A stretch of DNA of 16,416 nt from Planctomycetota bacterium (GTDB lineage Bacteria; Planctomycetota; Planctomycetia; Planctomycetales; Planctomycetaceae), in contig QWOR01000196.1 of the NCBI GenBank assembly GCA_003669575.1, positions 1 through 16,416 of the forward strand. Direction: 5' to 3'. Below are positions 1-7,189 of this stretch, piece by piece. The position numbers and the translations under genes were made by a program. Numbering within the stretch: position 1 is the first letter of the stretch; each line of letters opens with the position of its first letter. The notes beneath the pieces were generated by a model. It did not search any database. It saw only the letters and a list, made by a program, of their open reading frames with translations, and was not told the DNA's origin.

Positions 1-271
1 GTCGCTCATCCTCAGTTCCGACCGTCCCGTTGCGATTAGAGTCTACACTCGCCCCGGAGCATGGTCAAATTGCGACTGGCGAGTATGGCAAACTACCGGA
101 TGCCGTAACTGCATGTTCGACAGGACGTTGAATCCAGGATCGATCGGAGTACTCCCCCTGTGACACAGACCCTTCGCAACCCACAAACTCTGACACTTGA
201 GTAGTATTTTGAGCTGTATCGGAAATTGCTGCAGAATGATCCGACAGTTGGGATCTGAGAGTTTTGGGGAG
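1..271. other. Left-edge stretch without a recognised gene
   Basis: Short open frames exist on the minus strand, but their translations are rich in Arg, Cys and His, show no domain, and lack a ribosome binding site. No tRNA, terminator or clear repeat is visible. It is the 3' flank of the flippase-type gene and may hold the end or control region of a neighbour outside the window. Confidence 0.4.
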
Positions 272-1723
272 TCATGACGATGACGCCATCGGATCGGTCT
301 TCGCCATACTGGCCAGCGACCGTTGATGCTGCCAGGCGAGGAACGCACTCATTGGAAGCTGCCACCCGCCGGTGATCGCGCAATAGGCCGCAGCCACACC
401 CATCGTCCCCCATCGCTGGCAGCTGTACCACGACAGCGTCGCGATCAGAAATGACGTGATCGTGTTGGGGAACAGGAACGGGTCCTTCTTGTAGATCCGC
501 ACCGAGATCTGCAACACGTTTGAAATCAGGATGAACGCCAGTCCGGCGATCAACAGTCCGGTCAGTTTCAGATCCAGGAATCGTTTCACCTGGCGAATCT
601 CAGCTTGCTGCAGTCCCCATAACACGAGGCAGAACACAGCAGCTCCCGACAGAAACACGCCCAGTGAAATCAGGCCCGTCTTCACCATGCGGCGACGCAA
701 TTGGGGATGCTCTCCTCTGGCGGCCATCGCACCGAACTCCGGCATCCGCGTGTTGGTCCACGAGAGTGCAGCCGCTTGCATCGTGGGCAGGATTTGCCAG
801 GTCATCCCGAATCGTCCCCCCTCGATCTTTCCCTGAAAGTGGTCGACGACCGGCACGAAGTAGAACGAACTGAAGTAGGACCCCATCGTTTGCATCGCTG
901 TACGCCACGACAGTGGCCACATCTCCTGGAACCAGGAAATTGGCTGGGTAACAGGATGCACCTCTAGTGATCGAAAGGCTTCACGATACCGAACGTGAAC
1001 GAGTTGGTATTCCCAGGCCCAGCGGACAAAGGTCGACGCCACCAGGGTCCACAAGCCGCAGTCCATCAGCAAGCAGTACCAGACGACGATTGTCCCGGTG
1101 ATTGACTGGGGTAATCGGATCGCGTTGATCGTTCCGGCTTGATTGCAGCCCTCCAGTATGGAGATCTTCGGCATCAAAAGAATTGCCGCGGAATTCACGA
1201 TGATCAGTGCCTGCCAGGGAGCCAGCAGATCGAGTCTCTGGCCTCGCTCGCTGATGATGTAATAGCCGTAAATCGACATTCCGATCAGAAATACAGCTGC
1301 GCAGCCCCAGAACCATCTCGTGATAAAACGATTCAGCCCGGCCAGCCGGTCAAGGGCCTCCAGGTCACCTTCGATTCGCCCCTGTTCATCGAATCGCAGT
1401 TGTGACCACTCATGGCTGGTCACCAGCATGACGATGACGGGGACACCCAGTTCCACAAACAACTGCATACCGAGCAGGTTATTGAACAGCTGGTAGTTAC
1501 CGTTCGTCGTTTCGCTAAGACAGGACGTGATCAAGACAGCCGTGAAGATTCCCGACACAAACTGCCAGCCGCGTGACAGCAGCAGATACCCGACAGCCCG
1601 GTTCACCTCCAGCCGCTGGAGCAGAGAGCGCAGAGGCGATGGGAGGAATCTGTCCAAAAGGCAAATACTCGGGAGTGACGGTCGGGCAGAGCGACTGTAT
1701 CTCAGGCCCGCAACGAGGGTCAA
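272..1723 (-). CDS. Polytopic membrane protein, oligosaccharide flippase (Wzx/MATE-like) type
   Basis: The 483-residue frame contains about a dozen hydrophobic segments spread over its length, with short charged loops and a soluble loop near residues 95-125 (EQGRIEGDLEALDRL). This is the layout of polysaccharide-biosynthesis exporters of the MATE/MVF superfamily, which flip lipid-linked glycans across the cytoplasmic membrane; that role is inferred from architecture, not from a diagnostic motif. The first codon is TTG at 1723. The first 35 or so residues (Arg/Pro/Ser-rich) look unlike the rest, so the true start may be TTG at 1657 or GTG at 1606, just before the conserved-looking NRAVGYLLLSRGWQF stretch. 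It lies downstream of rpoD on the same strand, separated by the rpoD terminator. No good promoter of its own is visible. Confidence 0.72.
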   Translation of the reverse strand: MTLVAGLRYSRSARPSLPSICLLDRFLPSPLRSLLQRLEVNRAVGYLLLSRGWQFVSGIFTAVLITSCLSETTNGNYQLFNNLLGMQLFVELGVPVIVMLVTSHEWSQLRFDEQGRIEGDLEALDRLAGLNRFITRWFWGCAAVFLIGMSIYGYYIISERGQRLDLLAPWQALIIVNSAAILLMPKISILEGCNQAGTINAIRLPQSITGTIVVWYCLLMDCGLWTLVASTFVRWAWEYQLVHVRYREAFRSLEVHPVTQPISWFQEMWPLSWRTAMQTMGSYFSSFYFVPVVDHFQGKIEGGRFGMTWQILPTMQAAALSWTNTRMPEFGAMAARGEHPQLRRRMVKTGLISLGVFLSGAAVFCLVLWGLQQAEIRQVKRFLDLKLTGLLIAGLAFILISNVLQISVRIYKKDPFLFPNTITSFLIATLSWYSCQRWGTMGVAAAYCAITGGWQLPMSAFLAWQHQRSLASMAKTDPMASSS

Positions 1724-1760
1724 CGTGAGGCAGCGTCGCCGGACGCTCGGAGTCGGTGAC

Positions 1761-1804
1761 TTTATAAAACAACACAGCCCCTCGGGATGAACCGAGAGGC
1801 TGTG
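1761..1804 (-). terminator. Rho-independent terminator of rpoD
   Basis: Read on the minus strand, a 13-bp stem (1792-1804 with 1773-1785, one G-T pair) with a 6-base loop is followed by TTGTTTTATAAA. It sits 58 bases past the rpoD stop codon and separates rpoD from the flippase-type gene. Confidence 0.85.
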
Positions 1805-1861
1805 GAGTTATTCAAGTTGGGTACGACAGGTGAACCCATCGTCCCGCGACAGCCGACGGAG

Positions 1862-3610
1862 TTAGTAAGCTCCAACAGCTTCGATGTCTTCCTCGGGAAT
1901 GTCGGATGCGACATCGGGCAGGATTGCTTCCTGTCCTGGGAAGATCGACTCGACGAAGCCCTTCAGGTGCTCGGCACGAGTCTGGTGCTGGAGCTTGCGG
2001 AGAGCCTTCGACTCGATCTGACGGATACGTTCGCGAGTCACCTTGAAGATGCGTCCGGTCTCTTCGAGGGTGTAGCTGTAGCCGTCACCCAGTCCATAAC
2101 GCAGCTTGATGATTTCGCGTTCGCGATAGGTCAGGCTCTTGAGGACGTGGTTGATCTTGTCGCGGAGCATCTGGTGCATGGCCGAGTCGGCGGGCGTGCT
2201 CTCGCTGTCGTCCTGCAGGAAGTCCCCGTAGCTGGAGTCTTCGCTTTCGCCGACGGGAGTGTCGAGCGAAATCGGGTGCTTCCAGGTCTTCATGATGCGT
2301 TCGGTTTCCTCGACCGACAGATTGACCGCTTCGGCCAGTTCTTCGATCGTGGGCTCCCGTCCGGTTTCCTGGCGGATCTGCTCGCTCTTCGCCTTCAGCG
2401 TCGAGATGCTCTGGAACATGTGGACCGGGATGCGGATCGTCCGAGCGTGGTCAGCCACAGCCCGGGTGATCGCCTGGCGAATCCACCATGTCGCATAGGT
2501 CGAGAACTTATAACCGCGGCGGTATTCGTACTTCTCGACACCGCGCATCAGACCGGCGTTGCCTTCCTGAATGAGGTCGAGGAACGACAGCCCGCGGTTG
2601 CGGTACTTCTTGGCGATCGACACCACCAGACGGAGGTTACCGCCCGACAGCTGTTGCTTGGCGTCGGTCCACGCGTCGAAGCGGGCGCGGGTTTCGTCGA
2701 GACGAGTCTTGAACTCACGCGGCGTTTCCTGAACCTGATCGACATATTCCTCAAGTTCTCGGATCATCGAAGCGACTTCGCGAGCCGCTGCGGGCCGATT
2801 CTTCAGAGCGTTGATATCCCGCTCCAACTGGACCATGCGCGTGGCCATCAGTTCCATCTTCTTGAAGATGGGCTGCAGGCGATGCGTACGAACGCTCAGC
2901 TCTTCGCACAGCGAGCACAGCTTGCGGCGGCGAATGACCATACGATCGCGGGCCAGCTGCTTGTCTTTCTTGGCAGCTTCTTCCGACTTGATGAGCTGCC
3001 AGTCTTCCCGGTTCTTCTGAACCAGATGACGCAGAGTTGGCAGATTGATCGGCATGCGGCCGAGGATCTGGTCCTTCTGAGTATTCTCCGTATCCGAGGT
3101 CCGGAGGGTGCGCTCGAAGGGCAGTTCGCCGGTATGCACCTTCTCCAGGATGTCGAGGGCGATGTTGATCGCGTAGTCCGACTCCATCATCTTGCGACGG
3201 AATCGCTTGCGGGTGATTTCAATCTGCTTGGCGAGGAAGATCTCGTCTTCGCGAGAGAGCAGAGGGATGTTGCCCATCTGGCTCAGGTACATCCGGATCG
3301 GATCGCGCGAGGACATCGGGCTTTCCGGCTCGATGAGTACGCGGGCCAGTTCGTGGGTGGGAACGACCGGGCGATCTTCTTTTTCTTTCGCCTGCTGCTC
3401 CATTTTCGTCTTTTCGGCGACGGAGCGGGGAGCATTGGGATCGTTCACCAAAGGCAGGCCGGTCTCTTCCAGTGCCATGATGATCTGTTCGACCATCGTG
3501 GATTCCCCGCCTTCGTCAGGCAGGTACTTGTCGACCATCTGGTATGTCAAGAACGACCGCTCGGCGGCCACTTCCATCAATGCCTTCAGTCCTGAATCGT
3601 ATCGATGCAC
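1862..3610 (-). CDS. rpoD: RNA polymerase primary sigma factor (sigma-70/RpoD)
   Basis: This 582-residue protein directs RNA polymerase to housekeeping promoters. All regions are present in order: a region 1.1-like domain (about 5-55), region 1.2 (about 102-135, DPIRMYLSQMGNIPLLSREDE), a helical non-conserved region (about 136-320), regions 2.1-2.4 (about 324-398, including NLRLVVSIAKKY, DLIQEGN and YATWWIRQAITRA), region 3 (about 400-480) and region 4 (about 490-545, with the helix-turn-helix VTRERIRQIESKALRKL). A short acidic tail follows. Presence of region 1.1 and the non-conserved region marks it as a primary rather than alternative sigma factor. The start is GTG at 3610, chosen because GAGGAG (3619-3624) lies 8 bases upstream. 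It has its own terminator, and dnaG is not adjacent within the window. Confidence 0.97.
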   Translation of the reverse strand: MHRYDSGLKALMEVAAERSFLTYQMVDKYLPDEGGESTMVEQIIMALEETGLPLVNDPNAPRSVAEKTKMEQQAKEKEDRPVVPTHELARVLIEPESPMSSRDPIRMYLSQMGNIPLLSREDEIFLAKQIEITRKRFRRKMMESDYAINIALDILEKVHTGELPFERTLRTSDTENTQKDQILGRMPINLPTLRHLVQKNREDWQLIKSEEAAKKDKQLARDRMVIRRRKLCSLCEELSVRTHRLQPIFKKMELMATRMVQLERDINALKNRPAAAREVASMIRELEEYVDQVQETPREFKTRLDETRARFDAWTDAKQQLSGGNLRLVVSIAKKYRNRGLSFLDLIQEGNAGLMRGVEKYEYRRGYKFSTYATWWIRQAITRAVADHARTIRIPVHMFQSISTLKAKSEQIRQETGREPTIEELAEAVNLSVEETERIMKTWKHPISLDTPVGESEDSSYGDFLQDDSESTPADSAMHQMLRDKINHVLKSLTYREREIIKLRYGLGDGYSYTLEETGRIFKVTRERIRQIESKALRKLQHQTRAEHLKGFVESIFPGQEAILPDVASDIPEEDIEAVGAY

Positions 3611-3618
3611 CTTGCAGA

Positions 3619-3624
3619 CTCCTC
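3619..3624 (-). promoter_or_regulatory. Ribosome binding site of rpoD
   Basis: GAGGAG on the minus strand, 8 bases before the GTG start codon at 3610. This fixes a GTG start for rpoD. Confidence 0.8.
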
Positions 3625-3991
3625 ATGTCTTCTGTGAGAACCTTCTCTCTCCGGTGTGACTCCGTTTCACCTGAGAAGAAGTCCGGTTGGCAGCGTGTTA
3701 CGCCGCCGGTGTGTAACGCATAGGCGGACCAGTCCACCTTGTTGCTTGTCTTCGTTGTTTGATCTCGAGTCAGACGGGCTGCCAGGAACTACCGGCAAGC
3801 ACCGTATCTTCGAGTGATCGAGTCCATCCCTTGACATGTTCTCCGTGATTCTCCGAATCAGCATACGTCTGGATTGACCGACGAACGCCAAGTTCGCATG
3901 AGAAAGAAAGAACGCTCAAGCAGTTCATCCGTGCAAGACGGTGATTCCCCCCGGAACTGATCCTTGTCCGTGAAATGAACTCGAAAGCCGA

Positions 3992-4109
3992 CTTGGACAC
4001 GCGAAAAGGGTGGACGAATTGGAAATCTGAGTCAGGTGAACTCTGGTCAATTGACCAGTCTTTCCAGCCCCCCGGAATTTCGTTCTTCACTGCCTTCCGC
4101 GTCTCGAAG
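3992..4109. repeat. 118-base imperfect inverted repeat centred on a 16-bp palindrome
   Basis: The centre is CTGGTCAATTGACCAG at 4043-4058, a perfect palindrome. About 40 bases out on either side the outer arms pair again: 3992-4009 against 4093-4109, with CACGCG facing CGCGTC and roughly three quarters of positions matching. The two arms end equally far from the centre. Because of this symmetry, both strands translate to similar short peptides (WSIDQS, FRVSK), which explains misleading open frames here. It could be a protein-binding operator or an RNA structure in the rpoD leader. Confidence 0.55.
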
Positions 4110-4248
4110 AATCCCACCCATCCAACTCAGAAAACTGCGCTTGGCGACAATTCCTGGCTTGGTTGTAAGTCACCGTGAATCCACAAGATGCGTCACACGG
4201 AGACTGCTGGATCGCTCCCTCGATTCTTGCGAATCGGGCAGCCATCCT

Positions 4249-4276
4249 ATCATAGCCCCATCACTCGTCCACGCAA
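4249..4276 (-). promoter_or_regulatory. Candidate sigma-70 promoter for rpoD
   Basis: On the minus strand TTGCGT (4271-4276) and TATGAT (4249-4254) are 16 bases apart. The -10 box matches consensus at 5 of 6 positions and the -35 at 3 of 6. The upstream DNA (about 4277-4335) is A/T-rich and includes the tandem ACGTTGAAAA / ACGTTGGAAAA repeat at 4288-4308. The predicted start near 4242 lies about 630 bases before the rpoD start codon. Confidence 0.4.
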
Positions 4277-4287
4277 TATTTTCACAG

Positions 4288-4308
4288 ACGTTGAAAAACG
4301 TTGGAAAA
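4288..4308. repeat. Tandem direct repeat ACGTTGAAAA / ACGTTGGAAAA
   Basis: Two adjacent copies of ACGTTG followed by an A-rich tail, differing by one inserted G, lie just upstream of the candidate rpoD promoter -35 box. They could be a binding site or an UP-like A-tract element. Only two copies are present. Confidence 0.4.
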
Positions 4309-4564
4309 TCCTCAAGTTCCTCTTTCCTCAGTAATTCCTACTCGCGCCAAGTCACAGAGTCAATTTGTGATACGCGTGTTTGCAGCCCATTCAGGCAACC
4401 TTCGGCGGACGCGACTGATTCATGAGTCGTGACGCGATGTGGTGTTTTGGAGACGCCGCACTACGGACGTTTTGACACAGAGATACAAGTGGAGTTCAGC
4501 CACGCAATTCGGGCCGCACCCGTGACCGCAACACAAGGACACGCAGAACGAATGCCACGTTCGC

Positions 4565-4720
4565 TTATCGGGCCTTGCTGCGCATGGCAATGAAACCGAC
4601 CAGTGCCACAAATATCAGAATAGACGCATACTGTTGCGGCGTCATGTTGTGCCAGAAGTTGACCAGCGTCGTCTTGTAGACCGTCAGGTAAGAACTCACG
4701 GTGCTTGTGATTCGGGACAT
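4565..4720 (-). CDS. Small single-pass membrane protein, 51 residues, unknown function
   Basis: The frame opens with ATG at 4720 and ends with TAA at 4565-4567. It has a polar N-terminal half (MSRITSTVSSYLTVYKTTL), a central NFWHNMTPQQYA segment and one strongly hydrophobic helix at about residues 33-46 (ASILIFVALVGFIA), ending in the basic tail MRSKAR. The basic tail after the helix suggests the C-terminus faces the cytoplasm (positive-inside rule). A good ribosome binding site, GGAGAGG (4728-4734), lies 7 bases before the ATG. Codon use is ordinary. It is divergent from the FHA-GGDEF gene across about 395 bases. I do not recognise the family. Confidence 0.68.
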   Translation of the reverse strand: MSRITSTVSSYLTVYKTTLVNFWHNMTPQQYASILIFVALVGFIAMRSKAR

Positions 4721-4727
4721 GTTGACG

Positions 4728-4734
4728 CCTCTCC
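4728..4734 (-). promoter_or_regulatory. Ribosome binding site of the small membrane protein
   Basis: GGAGAGG on the minus strand, spaced 7 bases from the ATG at 4720. It is the main evidence that this short frame is translated. Confidence 0.65.
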
Positions 4735-5115
4735 GGGGCCTCCATCGTTCGCAGTCTTCTCACGATAAGCCATCCAAGCCTAGGCCAGGATCAGCTCCCG
4801 AGAGTCGACATTCACCCGAAAGTCCTGAATTCTGGACCGGTCATAACGGTGATTCGGAGATCACCATCTGTCGGATCAACGAACGGGGATTCTTACGGAT
4901 TTGAGTGACATTCCCCGAGCCTGTTCCCGGCGAGCGGTCGTTTCCGAGCGGATTTTGGCCGGACGATCAGGACAACCGTCATAAACTGAACCGAATCCAT
5001 ACCACATTCGTCAAGGTCTGCATCATCCCTGTGGAGTCAAAGCTAGCTTTGAGGTGGCACTCGCCGCTCAGCCGGGCTCTTGTTTCACTGCGTGACCAAC
5101 TCCAGGGATGCTCTC
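4735..5115. other. Intergenic region between divergent genes
   Basis: About 380 bases lie between the small membrane protein (minus) and the FHA-GGDEF gene (plus). No frame here looks like a real protein. It holds an inverted repeat with 6-bp arms, GGTGAT/ATCACC, at 4848-4865 and a perfect 16-bp palindrome at 5037-5052. No convincing -35/-10 pair was found on either strand. Confidence 0.45.
5037..5052. repeat. Perfect 16-bp palindrome TCAAAGCTAGCTTTGA
   Basis: The two halves are exact reverse complements with no spacer. It ends 63 bases before the ATG of the FHA-GGDEF gene, a place suited to a dimeric repressor or activator site. It could instead form a short RNA hairpin. Confidence 0.55.
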
Positions 5116-6018
5116 ATGATCAACACGGTTCCCAGCTTTCATTTCTCTGAAACTCAAGTCACCCCGCGGTTAAACGACCAAACGACCGAGAACAAACAAT
5201 CCTGTCTCGTTCGTATCTATCCAGCAGGGGTCAGTGGTAGCCTGATCCCATTGACCCACAGACGATTGACTATCGGACGCGACCAGACATGCGATCTGGA
5301 GGTCAACGACGACTTCATGTCTCGCATGCACGCAGTACTTGAGTTGACCGAAGGCGGCTATCTGCTCTCCGACTGCAACAGTCGCAACGGCACCATTGTG
5401 AATGACAAGCAAATTACCTCGCTCATTCTGCGCCCGGGGGATCAGATCCGGCTCGGAAACCACATCTTCAAATTCCTGTCGTCGGATCATGTCGAAGCGC
5501 ACTATCACGAAGCTGTGTACGAGATGATGACGCTTGACGCGATGACCAACCTCTACAACCGTCGGTACTTTGAGGATGCATTCCGTCGAGAAGTTCTGCG
5601 TTCACAGCGTCACAGTCGTCAGCTCTCATTGCTGATCTTCGACATCGATCGGTTTAAGCAGATTAACGACAAATACGGCCATCTGGTCGGTGATGAGGTT
5701 TTGAAGGCGCTGAGTGCCCGCGTGCGGGGACGGGTCCGTGGTGACGAAATCGTCGCACGCATTGGAGGTGAGGAGTTTGCCGTCGTACTCGTCGAGACTT
5801 CCAAGATGAACGCCCGTCTGGTCGCGGAATCTCTTTGCGAACTGGTGCGATCCAGTCCTCTGCTGCCCGATCGTCCTGACCTGATCACAACGATCAGTGT
5901 GGGCGGCGTTCACACCAATGGGCTGGAGCTGCTGTCCGAGCAGGATCTGATTTCTCAAGCGGATCAGCAGCTGTACTTGGCGAAAACATCGGGCCGCGAT
6001 TGCGTCAGATTTGACTGA
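5116..6018 (+). CDS. FHA-GGDEF diguanylate cyclase
   Basis: A 300-residue cytoplasmic signalling protein. An N-terminal forkhead-associated domain (about 35-115) shows the phosphothreonine-binding signature: GRDQTCDLEV, then SRMHAVLEL, then SRNGTIVNDKQ. A GGDEF domain follows (about 130-295) with DAMTNLYNRRYF, the metal-site stretch FDIDRFKQINDKYGH and the active-site loop GGEEF at 217-221, so it should make cyclic di-GMP from two GTP. The usual RxxD inhibitory site before the loop reads RGDE, so feedback inhibition may be weakened. No signal peptide or membrane helix is seen. ATG at 5116 is preferred (AGGGA about 7 bases upstream) over TTG at 5080. The FHA domain implies control by a Ser/Thr kinase; that partner is not in the window. 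Confidence 0.92.
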   Translation: MINTVPSFHFSETQVTPRLNDQTTENKQSCLVRIYPAGVSGSLIPLTHRRLTIGRDQTCDLEVNDDFMSRMHAVLELTEGGYLLSDCNSRNGTIVNDKQITSLILRPGDQIRLGNHIFKFLSSDHVEAHYHEAVYEMMTLDAMTNLYNRRYFEDAFRREVLRSQRHSRQLSLLIFDIDRFKQINDKYGHLVGDEVLKALSARVRGRVRGDEIVARIGGEEFAVVLVETSKMNARLVAESLCELVRSSPLLPDRPDLITTISVGGVHTNGLELLSEQDLISQADQQLYLAKTSGRDCVRFD

Positions 6019-6089
6019 GACCCAGGCGTGGGGCGAGAGAGCGGCCCTCCATGATTCTTTCGCCTGCTAACAACTCATCCCTATGCAAT

Positions 6090-6124
6090 AAGCCCGGCGA
6101 CTGATATCGCCGGGCTTTGTTTGT
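6090..6124 (+). terminator. Rho-independent terminator of the FHA-GGDEF gene
   Basis: A perfect 11-bp stem, AAGCCCGGCGA (6090-6100) with TCGCCGGGCTT (6107-6117), has a 6-base loop and is followed by TGTTTGT. It lies between convergent genes and may also help end the NIPSNAP transcript, although the minus-strand T tract is poor. Confidence 0.85.
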
Positions 6125-6161
6125 TGTCGTTCAGATTCAATTCCGCATTATCGAGCCGCCA

Positions 6162-6923
6162 CTATGGCTTCGGTGAGTAATCGAGCGTCTTGAAATACAC
6201 AGCCTCCGGCGGAACAGCCAGCAATTTGCCGTTGGCTTCCGTCTTCTGAGCCACTGCCTTCCACTCGGGATCACTCACGAATGCCTTCCAGGATGCAGTC
6301 GCAGCCTCGCGATTCGCATGCTCCAGCACATACCACAACTGGTTTTTCGACTTCGGCTCATCGGTCGGTGACCAATACCCGATCGACCGCATTCCGTGCT
6401 TATTGAACAGCTTTTCGGTGTGATTGCGGAACCGCGAGTGGAGGTCTTCCAGCTTACCGTCCGCAGCTGTGTAAATCCGAAGTTCGTAGACCTTGTCCTG
6501 GCGGGCCTTCTCTGTCGGCGGAGAATAGTCGGTTTCGGTCATGAAGATCGACTCGGGAGCCTTCGCCAGGATCTTTCCGTGCTTGTCTTCGCTGGCCTTG
6601 CGAACGGCCTGCCACTCCGGATCAGCGCGGAAGGCTTCCCATGACTTTGTCGCTGCTTCACGGCTGGGGTAGCGGAGGATGTAGTACAGGGTGTTTCCCG
6701 CAGTTGGCCCTTCACTGGCTTCCCAGTAGGCCACGTTTTCGATGCCATGCTTCTCGAAGAGCTTCGTCGTGTGATCGCGGAATCGCTCGTTACAGGCTGC
6801 CAGTTTGCCCGGCTCGCAAGTGTAAATCCGGAGTTCCAGGACGCCTTCGCCCCCGTGAGCGGGCCCGCCGAAAAACGCGGCTGCAGTCATCATCAGCATT
6901 CCGATCAATCCCCATCGCTGCAT
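6162..6923 (-). CDS. Secreted double-NIPSNAP domain protein
   Basis: A 253-residue protein with a signal peptide (MQRWGLIGMLMMTAAAFFGG, likely cleavage near residue 24) followed by two NIPSNAP repeats at about 28-134 and 146-250. The repeats align closely: ELRIYTCEPGKLAACNERFR against ELRIYTAADGKLEDLHSRFR, HTTKLFEKHGIENVAYW against HTEKLFNKHGMRSIGYW, and EAATKSWEAFRADPEWQAV against EAATASWKAFVSDPEWKAV. NIPSNAP is a dimeric alpha-beta barrel fold with no general known reaction, so one chain here probably forms an internal pseudo-dimer. ATG at 6923 is preferred over GTG at 6944 because GGGAGAG (6928-6934) lies 4 bases before it and the signal peptide then begins properly. Export to the periplasm is inferred from the signal peptide. 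Confidence 0.9.
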   Translation of the reverse strand: MQRWGLIGMLMMTAAAFFGGPAHGGEGVLELRIYTCEPGKLAACNERFRDHTTKLFEKHGIENVAYWEASEGPTAGNTLYYILRYPSREAATKSWEAFRADPEWQAVRKASEDKHGKILAKAPESIFMTETDYSPPTEKARQDKVYELRIYTAADGKLEDLHSRFRNHTEKLFNKHGMRSIGYWSPTDEPKSKNQLWYVLEHANREAATASWKAFVSDPEWKAVAQKTEANGKLLAVPPEAVYFKTLDYSPKP

Positions 6924-6927
6924 AATT

Positions 6928-6934
6928 CTCTCCC
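6928..6934 (-). promoter_or_regulatory. Ribosome binding site of the NIPSNAP gene
   Basis: GGGAGAG on the minus strand, 4 bases before the ATG at 6923. It decides this start over the GTG at 6944. Confidence 0.6.
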
Positions 6935-7189
6935 AGTCGGTCACACGCTGCCCATTGAGACGGAACCCAGCTTATCACCGGTCCACTTACGGGCAAAGGA
7001 ACTTGTGGAAACGGTCACCTGGAACGATCCGCTGGGACCCGGGCAATCCCGCCGCTGAGAAACCGTCCCGGACGGGCGTATCCCTGCTGGCTGACGCAAG
7101 TTGTGCACGCTATCCTTCTGCGCACACTGACACGGATTACGATGAGCGTGTCCGTTCGATGGGGACCCGAGAAACGAGTTCTGCCAGCC

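Larger units (their letters stand above)
3625..4564. other. Long non-coding leader/upstream region of rpoD
   Basis: About 940 bases without a credible gene. Several frames of 65-130 codons exist on both strands, but their translations are rich in Ser, Arg, Thr and Pro, show no domain and have no ribosome binding sites. The region contains a candidate minus-strand promoter at 4249-4276, a direct repeat at 4288-4308, and a large symmetric imperfect inverted repeat at 3992-4109 with a perfect 16-bp palindrome at its centre. If the promoter is used, rpoD mRNA has a leader of about 630 bases. Further promoters closer to rpoD cannot be excluded. Confidence 0.5.

Noticed and set aside
1787..3595. 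A 602-codon open frame on the plus strand covering almost all of rpoD
   Set aside because: It is antisense to a certain sigma factor gene. Its Leu/Asp/Arg-rich translation follows from the codon bias of rpoD, and it has no domain or ribosome binding site.
3975..4425. Open frames on both strands in the rpoD upstream region sharing WSIDQS and FRVSK peptides
   Set aside because: The shared peptides come from the palindromic DNA at 3992-4109. The frames have no ribosome binding site, no domain and an atypical composition.
4412..4429. Hairpin CGACT/AGTCG downstream of the small membrane protein, considered as its terminator
   Set aside because: A 5-bp stem without a T tract is too weak to call.
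4848..4865. Inverted repeat GGTGAT/ATCACC in the divergent intergenic region
   Set aside because: Six-base arms with a 6-base gap are common by chance. Listed only as part of the intergenic description.
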